Below, one piece after another: positions 1 to 12,066 of a stretch of DNA of 64,000 bases; positions within the stretch are counted from its first letter, which is position 1; every line of letters begins with the position of its first letter. Where the stretch lies: NCBI GenBank assembly GCA_014773175.1, contig VXCM01000220.1, forward strand, positions 124,001 to 188,000, given 5' to 3'. Under the pieces are notes generated by a model. That model did not search any database and was not told where the DNA came from. It saw nothing but the letters and a program-made list of their open reading frames with translations. The translations under genes and the position numbers were made by a program. The DNA comes from Lucifuga dentata (lineage: Eukaryota > Chordata > Actinopteri > Ophidiiformes > Bythitidae).

Positions 1-2786
1 TAAAGGATAAGTGAAGTGCACCAAAAATATGAAAAGATGTTTTACCATTCCAGTGTCGCTAAAATAAAGAATATACAGTATAATGAAATAATATTCACCC
101 TATATTAAGTTGGATTGAGACAATATTTCAGTGTTAAAATGATTTTGTTCCAGGTTTGCTTCTTGTGACCAAACCCAGTCTGTGATGCGTTCAGGTTCAT
201 TTTTACACATTCAGTTAATCATCCTCATTAAAACCAGACAGCATCACAGTGATCACAAATATTTCCAATATGTCAAATCCATCTTTGGAAATAGCAGATA
301 TTATTTGAAATTCATCAGCAAAAATTCTAAAATAGTTTTTAGTTTGTTATAGTAATCATATAAGTTAGCAACTCTAATTTGCACAAAACCAGTTGTATAA
401 AGGCAGAAAGACACTGTATGAGTTAGGCCAAATTTTAACGCATTTGTCAAGTTGCCATCTAATTGTCAGTCAGGCCAAATTTCAGCCTGATGAGCTGTTT
501 CATCATTTCCAGCTGAGCAATCAGGCAGTCAGATATATTAAATATTTCTGACATGTCAGAAAGTTTGTCAGCTCTCTTCCAGTTTTAGAGGACTCAGACG
601 CTCCTTTCTTGAAGTCACAATTCCTGAAATTCATACCGAAGTTACCTGAATGCACCGTGTGTGCCAAACTTTTGTGGATGCGGCCATATAATAGACAAAA
701 CTGTCTGGGGCTTTTGCCCACATTGTGACTTAGAAATTGCAGGATTTGGCTGTTCAGAACATGCGACTCAAACATGTATTGTGAGAGTAATGCAAAGGTG
801 CGAGATTACTTAAATTCTATAATAATTCTAAATTCTATAATAATTCTATACCGTCTGCTTGGCATAATCAGTTTAAAAGTATACCAGAAATCATTTTTAC
901 TAGAATAGATGTCGTGGATTCTTCATTTTAAAATGAATTACATAATCGCCCCACATTCATTCCATTTCCATAATGTCTTACTAAATGGAGACTGTCTTGA
1001 TAAATGCATTTATTGGAAATTACTAAATTAACACAAGGTCCTGAGACACTGTCAATGTAAAATCACTGTTATTATGGAAAAAACTACAACCCATAAATAC
1101 AGTATGGTAAAGCTCATATGCTCAAGTGATAATACATGGTTATTTGCAGCTGAAAGTTTTATATATTGCTCGTTTTGAATATCGTAAATTGCTGCCTTGT
1201 CTAGTTTTGGAACACGTAACATTTCCAGTTCTTCCTTTAACAATCTCCTCCTGTACTGTCGCTGTAGCAGAGTGCCAGTGTGGTTGGAATATGTGTGTCT
1301 GCACGTGTGTGTATGTGTGTGTGTCGAGTCAGACCATTGCAGCCACCAGCTGAGTTCAAAGCATAGCTGGACACACATTATTAAGCAATGCAGGTGAATC
1401 CGTGTTAAAACACTCTGAAAACAGTTGCAAATCCAACGCTGCAGCGGCTTTGTTATTGCTTATGTTTGATAGAAGCCAGAGGAGGAGAAGGAGGAGGAAT
1501 TTTTTTTTTAATGAGTCTACCTTGCATGTTGACTTCAGGTGTGTTTGCTGAGATTTGTCCTCAGCAACAAAATGAGCACGAACTCTGAAATGCAGATCGC
1601 TGCTTGTGTACATGAATGGTGTAAAGATGCATGAAAGGATTGTGAGAACATGAATTGGATACTCAGTTGTTAATGAGAAAACAGAAGCTAAACAGATTTA
1701 AACAGATCAAATAACTGTTCACAGGATCATCTTGGATATTTTTAGGCTGTTGTGAAGTAAAAACTGAAGTCTGTGTATCAGCTGCGGATGTCAAACTAAA
1801 AGGCCTAACTTTGGGACATACCCTGTTGATGCTAATGTTAGCTTTAGCTAAAATCTGAAAAGCAGTTTTACATGGCACGAGGCATCTAGTTTGGCCTCCA
1901 GTTCTTACAGCAGGATTATACTTGGTATTAACTACACATATGCGTTTTTGTGTGTTAAATACTATATCCACTAGGGGGCAATGTGATCTTTGGTTGGAAC
2001 GAGAACAATTTAAAAAAAAACTTTTTCCGATTTTCTTCAAAATTAAAAGCAGAGATGGTGACAATCAAGGAAATCTGCATTTTACTTGAAATTTTCATCT
2101 TTACAAGTGTGTGGTGTTTTTTTGTTTTGTTTTGGTTTTTTTTCTTTCTTTTTTTGAAGAATGTGCACAACCAACGCTATAACGGATCACAGGATACACT
2201 GCAGCTATTGTGCAAACCCGTACTTTACGTCATGCATAATCCTGGCCTTACGCTGTACGTGCACAAGAGAGGAAACACCTCACAGGCCGTACTGAGAGGA
2301 GGGAGGTTTATAGCGAGCAATATTTCTTACCACGTACGTACAGGAAGTGAGTATTTAAATCTTAGGTGACATTTTGACATAGGGTTAGAATGGAAAGTTA
2401 ATATACATTCGTTGTGCCCAAACTCTTCGCCCTTACTTTGCCTCGTGTTATTTGCTGAGTTTCTTCATGACATTTTGCCTTTTTTAATTTATTAGTTGAC
2501 TGTGGAACATGGCAGAAAATACTCAGAGAGAAGAAGAGGGATAAAATATGACAAAGATCACAGACCAGATTCAAATTTAGGACATTGGAGTTAAACGGTA
2601 CCCGCCTCCTCCCCTTCTTCTTCAATGTCAAACTACCTCCTCTCCTCTCTCTCGCATCCTTTCAGAGCAGGATCGTGCATCTCTCACTTTTTGTGCACGG
2701 AGCACTTTTACATTTTAAAACCTTGTGCTCATTTCACAAAATTTCATCACAAGGGTAGGCAACCGGGACAGAAGACACACACACAC
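1..2786. other. Intergenic DNA without a recognisable gene
   Basis: I see no coding exon here. Reading frames are short, low in complexity and lack family motifs. The stretch holds a CTCF-like site (1968-1982), a T-rich tract near 2118-2155 and a (CA)n run that leads into the LINE target site at 2787. Confidence 0.6.
1968..1982 (+). promoter_or_regulatory. CTCF-like binding motif
   Basis: CCACTAGGGGGCAAT matches the degenerate CTCF core CCASYAGRKGGCRSY at 14 of 15 positions; the exception is the next-to-last base. CTCF binds such sites in vertebrate chromatin. Occupancy cannot be seen from sequence. Confidence 0.5.
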
Positions 2787-2803
2787 ACACAGAGACTTAG
2801 AGT

Positions 2804-3064
2804 CTTCTTTTCCTTTCAGCTTTCCCTTCAGGGGTCACCACAGCGAATCATCTGCCTCCATCTAACCCTATCCTCTGCCTCCTCTTCTCTCACACCAACT
2901 AACTTCATGTCCTCTTTCACTACATCCATAAATCTCCTCTTTGGTCTTCCTCTAGGCCTCCTGCCTGGCAGTTCCAACCTCAGCATCCTTCTACCGATAT
3001 GTTCACTATCCCTCCTCTGTACATGTCCAAACCATCTCAGTCTGGCCTCTCTGACTTTATCTCC
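2804..3064 (-). mobile_element. 5'-truncated LINE (3' end of the reverse-transcriptase ORF)
   Basis: The minus strand encodes the carboxy-terminal part of a fish non-LTR retrotransposon polyprotein, recognisable from segments such as RLRWFGHVQRRDSEHIGRR, RRPRGRPKRRFMDVV and RWRQMIRCGDP. It ends in a short purine-rich 3' tail. The element is flanked by a perfect 17-bp direct repeat (2787-2803 and 3065-3081), the hallmark of target-primed reverse transcription. Only 261 bp remain, so it is dead on arrival. The perfect target-site duplication points to a fairly recent insertion. Confidence 0.85.
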
Positions 3065-3081
3065 ACACAGAGACTTAGAGT

Positions 3082-5821
3082 ACACAACTTGATTGCCATG
3101 ACCTAAGTAAATCTGACAGTTTTGGGTTCGTCTCCTTTGGGTGGCCAAACATTTTTTATGTTTCTACATTTCTTTCATAGTGCCACAGCTCGCCATCGTT
3201 GCCAAGTCCCATAAAGCTGTGAGTGTGTGCGTGTGTACACATATTGTATGTGTGTGACTGCATGTGTTTGACATGAATATACTTTCTGTGCGTGTGTGTG
3301 TGCCCCAATGAGGCACCTTTATAAGTGTGTTTTAATAGACCATGTGAGGTGTTAAAACACATGAGATCTTTGTTTACTAAAGCTATCCAAATAATCTATT
3401 GTATGCTCGTCGTATCTTCTTAACAACGTGCACTATGTTTGCATGTACAGTTTTACAAAGAATGCACCGGTTCCTTTTGTTAACAATTAAGTGTTTTGAA
3501 ATATAGAAATCTATATGAAAATTAACTGTACAAAATGGCCTTAAATCTTTCACTGATTTTCTTGGAATTGTGCGATGCCTTCTTCAGAAAAACAACTTGT
3601 TTAAGGAATTAATCGTTATCTATTTTGTGTCAGTGTTTCTATTGCTTTCTAGTGTGTTTTCTTTGCACAAGTTGTAATTATGGAAAAAATATCTTGTACT
3701 TTTTTGAAACCGTGATTAATCAGAGAAAGCATGGCTGAAGTACTGATTGTCTAATAATCCATATAATAGATGACTATTTCTGTATCAAACTGCGGATTTT
3801 TAAATAAATATTCATATTAAACACAAAAATTGTTAAAATGAAGTTTGCTGGAGTTGTCGTGTTTTCTTGTCACATCTTTTCACTGACCAAAACAGGTCAG
3901 TGGACAGGACAAAAAGACACAGGATCACCGATTATACTCCAAAATGGACACATTTTGGAGTATAATCAAGCCTATATCCCTTTGGGTTATTTAAGGTATG
4001 GTACAAGCTGAGATCATCTATAGTTTTCATACCTTCACATAAACAGATTTTAAGTAATTACATGTTTTGAAACCATCAGGGTGTAGCATAAAAATGTACT
4101 TCAGTATTTTTTTCATTCAAACAGCATTCTCTCTGTTGCTTATCTGCCTCATTATTGGTTAATTATCACTTTTTGGAAACCCCAGAACTTCTTTTTCCTC
4201 TGGTGAGGACACAGTTGTGTGAATTAGCAATTAGCATGATTCACTTTGGGGTAAACCATTGAGAACAGCGTCAGAGAGCCTTCTGTTATTTTTGACCAAC
4301 ATGATGCAAGTGTTGTTTGGCAACCAGGTTGGTGCTCAGCCAGGCGCCTTCCAATAACTGGCTTCAAGTTCTGACCTGAATAAACGATTCTTTTTGTGTC
4401 ATTTTTGCTGAAGTCTCTCTTGCAGTCCCACTTCTTCATCTTATTTTGTGCACATCACATCAAATCTCTCTACTGCACCATATTGCCAGCTGCATCTCCC
4501 AGTCAATTGTTTTGTTCGTTTCTATGCTGAAGTGTTGCTAATCGTTGCAGCTAATTGTTAAAAAAAAATTGCAATTAAGCTAGACAATTAGAATCTCCTG
4601 CCTCCCTGTTGTGATGTCACAGTTCCCTTGTTTTAGACCAGCAAGTTTTGGAGGCTAGAAAAAAAGAAAAAAAAAAAACGTAGTGGATTTTTTTTCCTTC
4701 TGTGTTTTCGTGGGAACATGAGCAGTTTGCAATGTGGCTCCAGCACTGCTCCTGTGGAAAAAGGCTTGCGAGGGGCCCTCCCTATGTTGGAGCCCTGGAA
4801 TCTGTACTTGCACATGCACTCCACATGGATAAATAAGCACATGACCTCAATTTCTTTGCTTGTCTTTAGCAGCAAAGTTGAAGTTAAGGTTTCTGGCAAC
4901 TTTGCCAATTATCTGCCAGTTACTAATAACGCACTAATGAGCCCTGATAAATGACCCACATGTCGTTTCAGCATCAAAAGCACAGGGTCATTTGTGTCAA
5001 ACCATCACTCTCATCATAAACTTCTCTATGAAACTGTTTAATGACTGCATTCACTGTCACTCATAGATCATTATGCTGTTTACATGTTGATCCAATTAGC
5101 GTTCACATGTCATATGTCTGAAAGCTCCAATTAGCATCATGTGATCAAACTCCCACACTCTGCATCTTAAGACTCCAATGCGGGAGGATGTTTTCATTTT
5201 TCGAATCGCTGTCTGCATCAGATCGCAAACGCTGCGTTCTCCGTTGGCTCATTAGGCCTGACTCTGTAGTTGTTGACTTTGACTCTTAGTTGACTCTATG
5301 TATGGAAGATACATGCAGATGATGAGCAACACAGATGATTGCAAAGAAATTTCAAAGTAAGAAATGCAGAAATAATGGTGAAAAATTGATAATCCAGTTA
5401 GGTACTTGGATAAACACATTAAATGACCAACAGTTTTCCAAGTTGTAGTCTACAGATTATGTATTAAATAAATTTCCCTTGGTGGTGCATTCAGGGACTC
5501 GAACATGTGAGATGTAAGAGTTGGCTGCAGAAAAACTTTGCAATCATCAGGTACAAGATATCTTTGGAAAATCAAACTGAGAATGAACAATGAGCAAAAA
5601 AAAAAAGAGAGAGAGAGAAATCAGTTGACAGAAGTCTGAATAGACCAAAATGAGATTTTGCCTTGATTGGAGACCCTGGAAGAAGTCTCTCTAACTGTGC
5701 CTGTGTGATTACTATTCCTCTCTTCACCTCCAAGGGTGGGCCCCGGCATTGTTGAAAGGCATTCTGGGATATTTGGGAAGTCATTGATTGTGCAATAAGA
5801 AGATAAGGTCGCGGACAATCC
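3082..5821. other. Intergenic DNA without a recognisable gene
   Basis: No exon or known repeat family was recognised in these 2.7 kb. The one clear structure is the perfect hairpin at 3930-3967. Homopolymer A tracts occur near 4663 and 5597. Confidence 0.55.
3930..3967. repeat. Perfect inverted repeat, 17-bp arms, 4-nt spacer
   Basis: The left arm GATTATACTCCAAAATG (3930-3946) and its exact reverse complement (3951-3967) surround a GACA loop. The flanks do not pair. No gene or transposon end is attached to it. Confidence 0.9.
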
Positions 5822-6290
5822 ATCATCCTTCCATCCATTTCCTACTTCTTATCTGTGTTTGGCTCAGAGACAGCAAGCTAAGCAAAATAGTCAGGATGTC
5901 CTCCCTATGAACATCCTCCAGCTCTTCCCGGGGGAATCCCGAAGCATTCCCAATCCAGAGGGGATGGATTGGAACAACTATCAATCTGAAAAAAAACCCA
6001 TCTACCCTCACTCATGAACAAGACCCCAGAGATTCTTGAACTCCTTCAAGTGGAGCAGCAACTCGTTCCCTACCTGGAGGGGACAGTCCATTGTTTTCCA
6101 GCAGAGTACCATGGCCTCAGATTTCAAGGTGCTGACCCTCATCCAGTTCATTCGTGCTCAGCTGCAGACCGCCCTGATGCCTGCTGGAGGCCACGTCCTG
6201 ATTCAGCCAGCAGGGCTACATCTTCCACAATCTTGAGGACTAGATACACCCTTCCTGTCTGTGAAAATGTCAAACAAAATTGGTGACAAG
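5822..6290 (-). mobile_element. Degenerate LINE fragment, internally deleted
   Basis: On the minus strand the sequence runs from the reverse-transcriptase region (degraded remnants of a VALLAESGRGLQ-type 'LADD' block, then a KEFKxLGVLFMSEG-like block) across a deletion near 6010. It continues directly into the 3' terminal region (PREELEDVHREDILT) and a 3' tail resembling GAAATGGATGGA at 5822-5845. This architecture is familiar from abundant fish non-LTR elements. Several frame disruptions show it is an old, inactive copy. Confidence 0.7.
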
Positions 6291-6830
6291 GGAGTCTCTT
6301 AAAAACAGCAGGGGACTTTGCTGGCCATTCCAGAATAGACAGTTTACTTCCAGCGAATTTGTAATTTGTAACTTTTTGTTTACATTGGGACAATGCACAA
6401 ATGATAGTTGGGAATCTAAAATAATGCCCAAATATTTAAATTTAGATAGATTCTGCGTTGGTTTTCCTGCGACTGCAATGACTGGAATTTCAGATTGGTA
6501 TTTTTTGTGAAGAACATGGTTACAGTCTTTGCAATGTTTAACTGCAGACAAGATTGATTTAACCAATTGCTGATATGAACCATGGCGGCTAATAGTTTAG
6601 ATGCTGCTTCAGATTTGTTTTTTTCATGTACATAAACGACTGTGTCATTGTTGTACATTTGTATTGAAACATCTATACAAATAGATGACAAATCAATAAT
6701 ATGTAAAATGAATAACAGGAGCCCTAAAATTGATCCTTGTGGAACACCTATACTACGCTTAAGTATAGTTGACTGTTGAGTTTGTATCCTGACACATTGG
6801 GTTGTATACGCTAAATATGATTCAATCCAT
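6291..6830 (-). mobile_element. LINE reverse-transcriptase fragment of a second family
   Basis: The minus strand encodes a reverse-transcriptase core: GVPQGSILG (near 6750), then a degenerate catalytic YxDD box read as YNNDTVVYVHEK, then NWLNQSCLQLNIAKT and FKYLGIILDSQLSF. The order matches the palm and thumb of L2/CR1/Rex-type non-LTR retrotransposons. Frameshifts and loss of the first catalytic Asp (YNND for YADD) show it is inactive. It directly abuts the fragment at 5822-6290 but belongs to a different family, because both carry the same RT region with different sequence. Confidence 0.75.
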
Positions 6831-7371
6831 CAAAAAATACATACGAAATAAGTAAAGAATACATATGAAAATACATACAAATATAGAGGAAATGACTCAG
6901 GCCCACAATAAATGTGTCTACATTATGTTGATAGTCATGATGGCTGATTGAGACATAGATAGCAGCGATAAAGTATGTAAGCTGCAGCAATACACCCACC
7001 TCCTTCCCTTCCATACACACACACACACACACACACAGATAGAGAGAAAACCCAATCAATCATCATCAAACCTCTTATGTATATGGATGTCAGGTATTGG
7101 CCCCTCCATTTTTGCCTTCGCAAATGCATTCATACATTTACAGTGGCAGATAAAATTGGATGATAAATTTGCCTTATTACAGAATCATATTTGCATGTAT
7201 TTGCAAAACAAATTCATTCAGCTGGGTTTGCGTGTAGAATAAATCTGAAATTTTAAACAGGCTGAGTGAATTAACTCTCAAATGACGTTTAAATATAGAA
7301 GAGCGATGAAAAAAAGCATGTGTGATCATTTCAGAGAACGTGTGAGGTGCACGGTACAAAGAAAACTGTTA

Positions 7372-7650
7372 TTAAAGGACCATACCAGTCGTTTTGCATG
7401 TTTGAGCCCAATAGACACAATCTGCATATGTACATGTTATGTTACTGATTTTCCATTTTCCAAAACTGGAGCAGTAAATATTAGAATTGTTTTCCCTGCC
7501 TTCCAGACTGCCATTAGTTCCAGTTCATTCCAGTATGCTATTAAAATCAACTTCTGGTTATTTGAAACGTTCTTGAAATAAGTAACCAATCACAGCAAAC
7601 ATGACATCTATTAAATTTTTCGTTGAAGTAACTTTAATGAGCTCAAACTG
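7372..7650 (+). mobile_element. TTAA-type MITE, copy 1 (right end missing)
   Basis: It starts TTAAAGGACCATACCAG, then GCATGTTTGAGCCCAATA, and continues through the family's internal block (GCAGTAAATATTAGAATTG, TCATTCCAGTATGCTATTAA). Similarity fades near 7650 with no right terminal repeat. It belongs to the same family as the copies at 32093, 46818, 48500, 54509, 56809, 58362 and 59867. Confidence 0.8.
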
Positions 7651-8445
7651 AGAAAACAGTGACCTGGTTAATTTGTCGCCTGAAACAAGATTATAAGAGG
7701 ACAAAACAACACTGAATACAAGCGTCCTAAACTCCCAAGGTTAGAGAATACCCCTGTGTGTGTGCACACGCACATGGGTGTGCATGTGCACGTGTCTGTT
7801 GAGTGTACTCCTCATAGTTAGCTGCAGTTGAGATATAAATAACATTTGTATTTTCATCTAAATTTATCTGTAGGCAAAACTACAAAAGCTCAGGAACCTC
7901 AGTAACATTCAAATTAACTGAAATGAACAAAATATTGGTCTAGTACTGTTAAAACCTATTTTACTGTATATATATATATTGACTTATTAAGAATCAAATA
8001 TGCAACCAAATAAAATTCAGAAGATATGCAAAAACATTTATTGTATTTTATAAAATTAAATAAAACTAGTTTTTAAATGACGGAGAATGTGTATAAAATA
8101 AAATGTGTATTATAATAATAAACTACACTATAATTGCTGAAAATAAAATAAATGGTGAACACACATGCTAAAAATAAATACTTGAGATAAAAGCATCAGA
8201 TGAGCTTATTGACATAAGCATGAAGCTGTCATATTTGTTTCAAAGGGCATTCATGTCTTTCTTTTTTTTCCTTTTTTTTTTTTAAGCACTAATCTGGGGG
8301 AGCCTCGTGCAAACCTGATGGGCGCTAAAAATAGCTTTATTTTCCCAGAGTCCCTTGAGGCCGGGGGAGGAGATGGATGAATTGATTGCAAGGGTGAGGA
8401 GAGCCAGAGTGAGCGAAAGGTGCTAATATCACTGTCAATCAACAG

Positions 8446-8487
<42 letters not shown>

Positions 8488-8912
8488 CCAAACAAACGGC
8501 CTTTGACTAATTCTCTGACTACAGCAATAAAGCAATATAGACGCATGCACACACACATACACATAAACACACACACCCACACGGGGAATAATACTGTTTA
8601 TTAATTAACAGTAACAGCCATTGTGTCAGAACACACCAACACACACTCCTGGACAAAATGAACAATGTGTTGGACAAACATAATTACTGAAGTAATTACT
8701 GTTGTAAAAATGTGTGTGTCTCAGATAATGTTAAATTGTTCGTTTTATATATATATGTATATATATACATATATATGTATATATATTAACTTACTAAGAA
8801 TCATCAATAATAAATAATGGCATCAAATGTGTTCAGCACGGTGTTGTATTGCCATAATCTATAAATATGTGCACAGAATTAATCCTGCTGATTACAACAT
8901 AGCATCCATATT

Positions 8913-8947
<35 letters not shown>

Positions 8948-9066
8948 TTCTTGGCAAAATGATTATGTGGTAATTAATTGGTACAGAAGGTTTTGTCCTG
9001 TAAAACCGCTTGATGTCTTAATGCAAAAGCAAGTCATCCGCTCTAATGAACGCTGTGGTCGGTGTC
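7651..9066. other. Intergenic DNA with simple repeats
   Basis: No gene was seen. It contains a (GA)n microsatellite at 8449-8483, an AT-rich self-complementary tract at 8745-8787 (alternating TATATA/ATGTATA blocks) and a 30-base A run at 8915-8944. Confidence 0.55.
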
Positions 9067-9592
9067 TGTCAACCGGAGGGTGACGGGTGGGATTTGGACC
9101 CAAATGCAGCACACAGTACAACTCTGACAAGTAAAGTTCTTTAATAGAGCTCTCAGTCAAACACAGAGGCAGGCAGAAAAACTGGCAGGACAAAGTGCCT
9201 ATACAGACACAGTCAAACAAAGAGTCCAAACGCAGAGACTGGAATCGGAGTCGGGGACAGAAGGCAGAGGTGGTGACCAGGGGGGCGACGAGCAGAATAG
9301 TCCAAAACAGGCCGAGTCGGTAACAGAAGGTCAGTCCACAAATGAATGCTGGAATGTCTCGCATCGGGGATGGCAAAGAACAATCTGGCAAAGGGTGAGT
9401 GTGAGACTGGGGCTTAAATCCATGCCTGATTGGTGCTAATTGGTGACAGCGTCCAAACCTGAAATGAATCAGGCTGATGAACTGAGGTGAGGAGCTGAAG
9501 ACCAGGCAGGCAGAAATGGCAGGTGAGTAGCTGAGGACCAGGCAGGCAGAAATGGCAGGTGAGTGGCTGATCAGACATGCAGAACTGTGACA
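9067..9592 (-). mobile_element. Probable solo LTR or LTR-like interspersed repeat
   Basis: Read on the minus strand the element begins TGTCACAG and ends TTGACA, a TG...CA pair with short inverted ends as in LTRs. It has an ATTAAA polyadenylation-like signal (9140-9145) followed by a CTGCATTTGGGTCCAAATC-like segment typical of fish LTR elements. An imperfect tandem duplication of about 40 bp lies near 9490-9570. A 216-codon open frame crosses it but has no protein-family motif. No primer-binding site, internal gag-pol or clear 5-bp target duplication was found, so a non-LTR repeat remains possible. Confidence 0.45.
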
Positions 9593-11060
9593 CGGATTCG
9601 TAATTATGTTCACATGTAATTTCTTGACATGGTCTGTAACTTAGCAACCTGCCACAGAGACACTGCTAAAGTCTGACCACATTTGAATATTTGTAAGAGT
9701 ATTAAAATTAATAATACAGGTGGTTGGTGCAGCCTTGGATTTTCTAGGTGGAGGTTATTAAGAAAGCTATAAAATGCACACGCACACACACGTGCAAACA
9801 TACTCATCAACGTCAAACATTTCTAGGCTAACAGCAAAGTGTGGGCAGACTGCATAATTACCGTGTGCCATTAATAAAGCAAAACACATGTTATGGCCCC
9901 TCCACCCACTAAACACCCACCACGCTGATATTAATAGCACATTTTCTCATATACTGTGATTGTTTTTAAAGTTGCTAAGTGGGAAACACACGCCTGCATG
10001 TTCAGACTTATGCATTCCATGTCCATAATTTACAATAATTATAGAATGATATCATTGTTAAAGCAAATGGTGTAAGGCTAAATAATAAATTATGATCATT
10101 TCTGATGCTACTTCATGCTTAAAAATAATGTCATCACAGTCACTTTGCAGTTATTTTCTGCTCTCACATTAAAAACTGATTTTAAGTGACAGCAATAAGT
10201 TGTTTTTTAATCCTAATCGCATAATGAGATGATGATGATCACAAGAAAACAGTGTAATATCTCAGCATAATGGCATAATTAAGTTGTGATCTCAAGATAA
10301 TGGAGTGAAATAAAAATAAGAAGCTCTCTGAAAAAGTGAATAATTACACATTCTAATTGGCTGACTGTACTTAAACGTTTTGGCAACTGTTTCCGTTTCG
10401 TCTGAACAGAACCGAATTAACAGAAGAAAGATGAAAATCCAAATTTAATATGAACGATTCTTCTTCATGAGTCCAGAAACAGCAGCAGGAAGTGAGACCA
10501 AACGCCAGCTCGGCCTCTCTGTTGACAAATGTTTGTGTGTAAAGATGTATTTTATTATATTTGTGTGTGCATTTGCTGTCTTGCTGTGTTTGATACCACA
10601 AACACACAAACACGCACACAGAAACCTTACCTTTGTCTCAATTAGCAGCACACAGGAGGCCACTTGTTCTCCCTCACCTGGCTTGATATATTATGCATCA
10701 CATTAAGTGTATACTTGTGTTTCTGATTGTGTGTGTGTGTGTGTGTGCGTGTGTGTGTAAATGTAAAGGTGTGTTTTCACCTCAGATACCAATGCATTAT
10801 GCAGTGAGACAGGAGGCAGATGCACATAAGGTGCCACCAGCCTTGTAGCCTTGCAAGTTTTGAGTGTGTGTGTCTGGATGTGTGTGTGTGTGTTTCTGTG
10901 TGTATGTCTGTGTGAGAAAAGGTAATAGGTCACTGGGGAATTTGATGAATTTTTAATGTGTTTGTGGAAATCTCCACATAGAAAGTCCAAGGGTGAGATT
11001 GTGTATGTGTGCATGTGTGGTAACATGTAATGAGGTGGGTGTATGCATGTCGACATGTTG

Positions 11061-11094
<34 letters not shown>

Positions 11095-11764
11095 AGGAAG
11101 GTGATTGGTTTACAGTGATGCGTAGTGTGTCGGAGGGTGTAAAGAATCATCTGACAAAAGTAACGTCACGCTCTGCTGACTACACACACAAACACACAAA
11201 CAAGAAATAGGTCCTTCACTATGGGCATCTGATGGACTTGGAGAAGAATCATGACTTCGATACCTGTAAATGAATGAACATTTAGCGTAGATACAATAAA
11301 AATGATTCATAATAGAAAAGTATAAATATTAAAACAGCAACATCAGTGTTTTCTCAAGTGTTTTATAAGCGCCTCAGCTGCTTTAAATGGAATATTACTT
11401 AAATTTACATATGTATGAATCTCAATTTAACTTCCAGATTTTTGTTATTTATGTGTTATTAATGTGATATTAAATTACATATTCCACTATAAAACATCAA
11501 AGTGGTTGAGCGCTCTTTAAACAAGGACGACTCACCACTTACACAGCTTCCTCCCCGCAGGCCATAACCCTTATAAACTCTCATAAACTCTCATAAACTC
11601 AGACTCCTCCCACAATCCCTCACTGAACTTTCTGCTCTCATTTAGCTGCATCAACATCTGTCAGCATCACCACCACATTCACTATTAATGTTCTCATAAA
11701 TGCCATTCTACACTTATTTCTCACCTACACTTTTTTTTTTTTTTTTTTNTTTTTTTTTTTTTTT
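9593..11764. other. Intergenic DNA with (GT)n microsatellites
   Basis: No gene was recognised. (GT)n tracts lie at 10729-10758 and 11069-11094, with further TG-rich DNA between them, and a 10-bp TCATAAACTC tandem repeat lies near 11575-11600. A T tract with a single N (11749) closes the stretch. Confidence 0.55.
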
Positions 11765-12066
11765 TTTTACTTACACGTTTTACTGTGTTTGCATACACAC
11801 TGTTGGTGCAATATTGTCAGTATTCTCACCATTTAAATTATTTTTATTCGTGTTTACATATTCACTGTGGGCACAATATTGTTTGCCTGTTTGCACGTTT
11901 ACTTTTATGCTTACTGCATTTTGTTCTGTACATATTGCAGTTTTTACCTGTACATATTGTTTATACTTTATACTCTTATTATTATTTGTTTCCTGACACC
12001 ACACACCAAGAGAAATTCCTTGTGTACTTGTACTTGGTGAATAAAAGAATTCTGATTCTGATTTAG
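11765..12066 (+). mobile_element. LINE-type 3' tail ending in ATTCTG repeats
   Basis: A T-rich region with several TGTACATATTG-like blocks is followed by AGAGAAATTCCTTGTGTAC, GAATAAAAG and TTCTGATTCTGATT. That ending, with a polyadenylation-like AATAAA and a short ATTCTG-type tail, is the usual 3' terminus of fish L2/Rex-type retroelements. No coding part remains. Confidence 0.55.

Noticed and set aside
8963..9613. 216-codon minus-strand open frame
   Set aside because: It traverses the LTR-like repeat and contains its internal duplication. No domain or splice context supports a protein.
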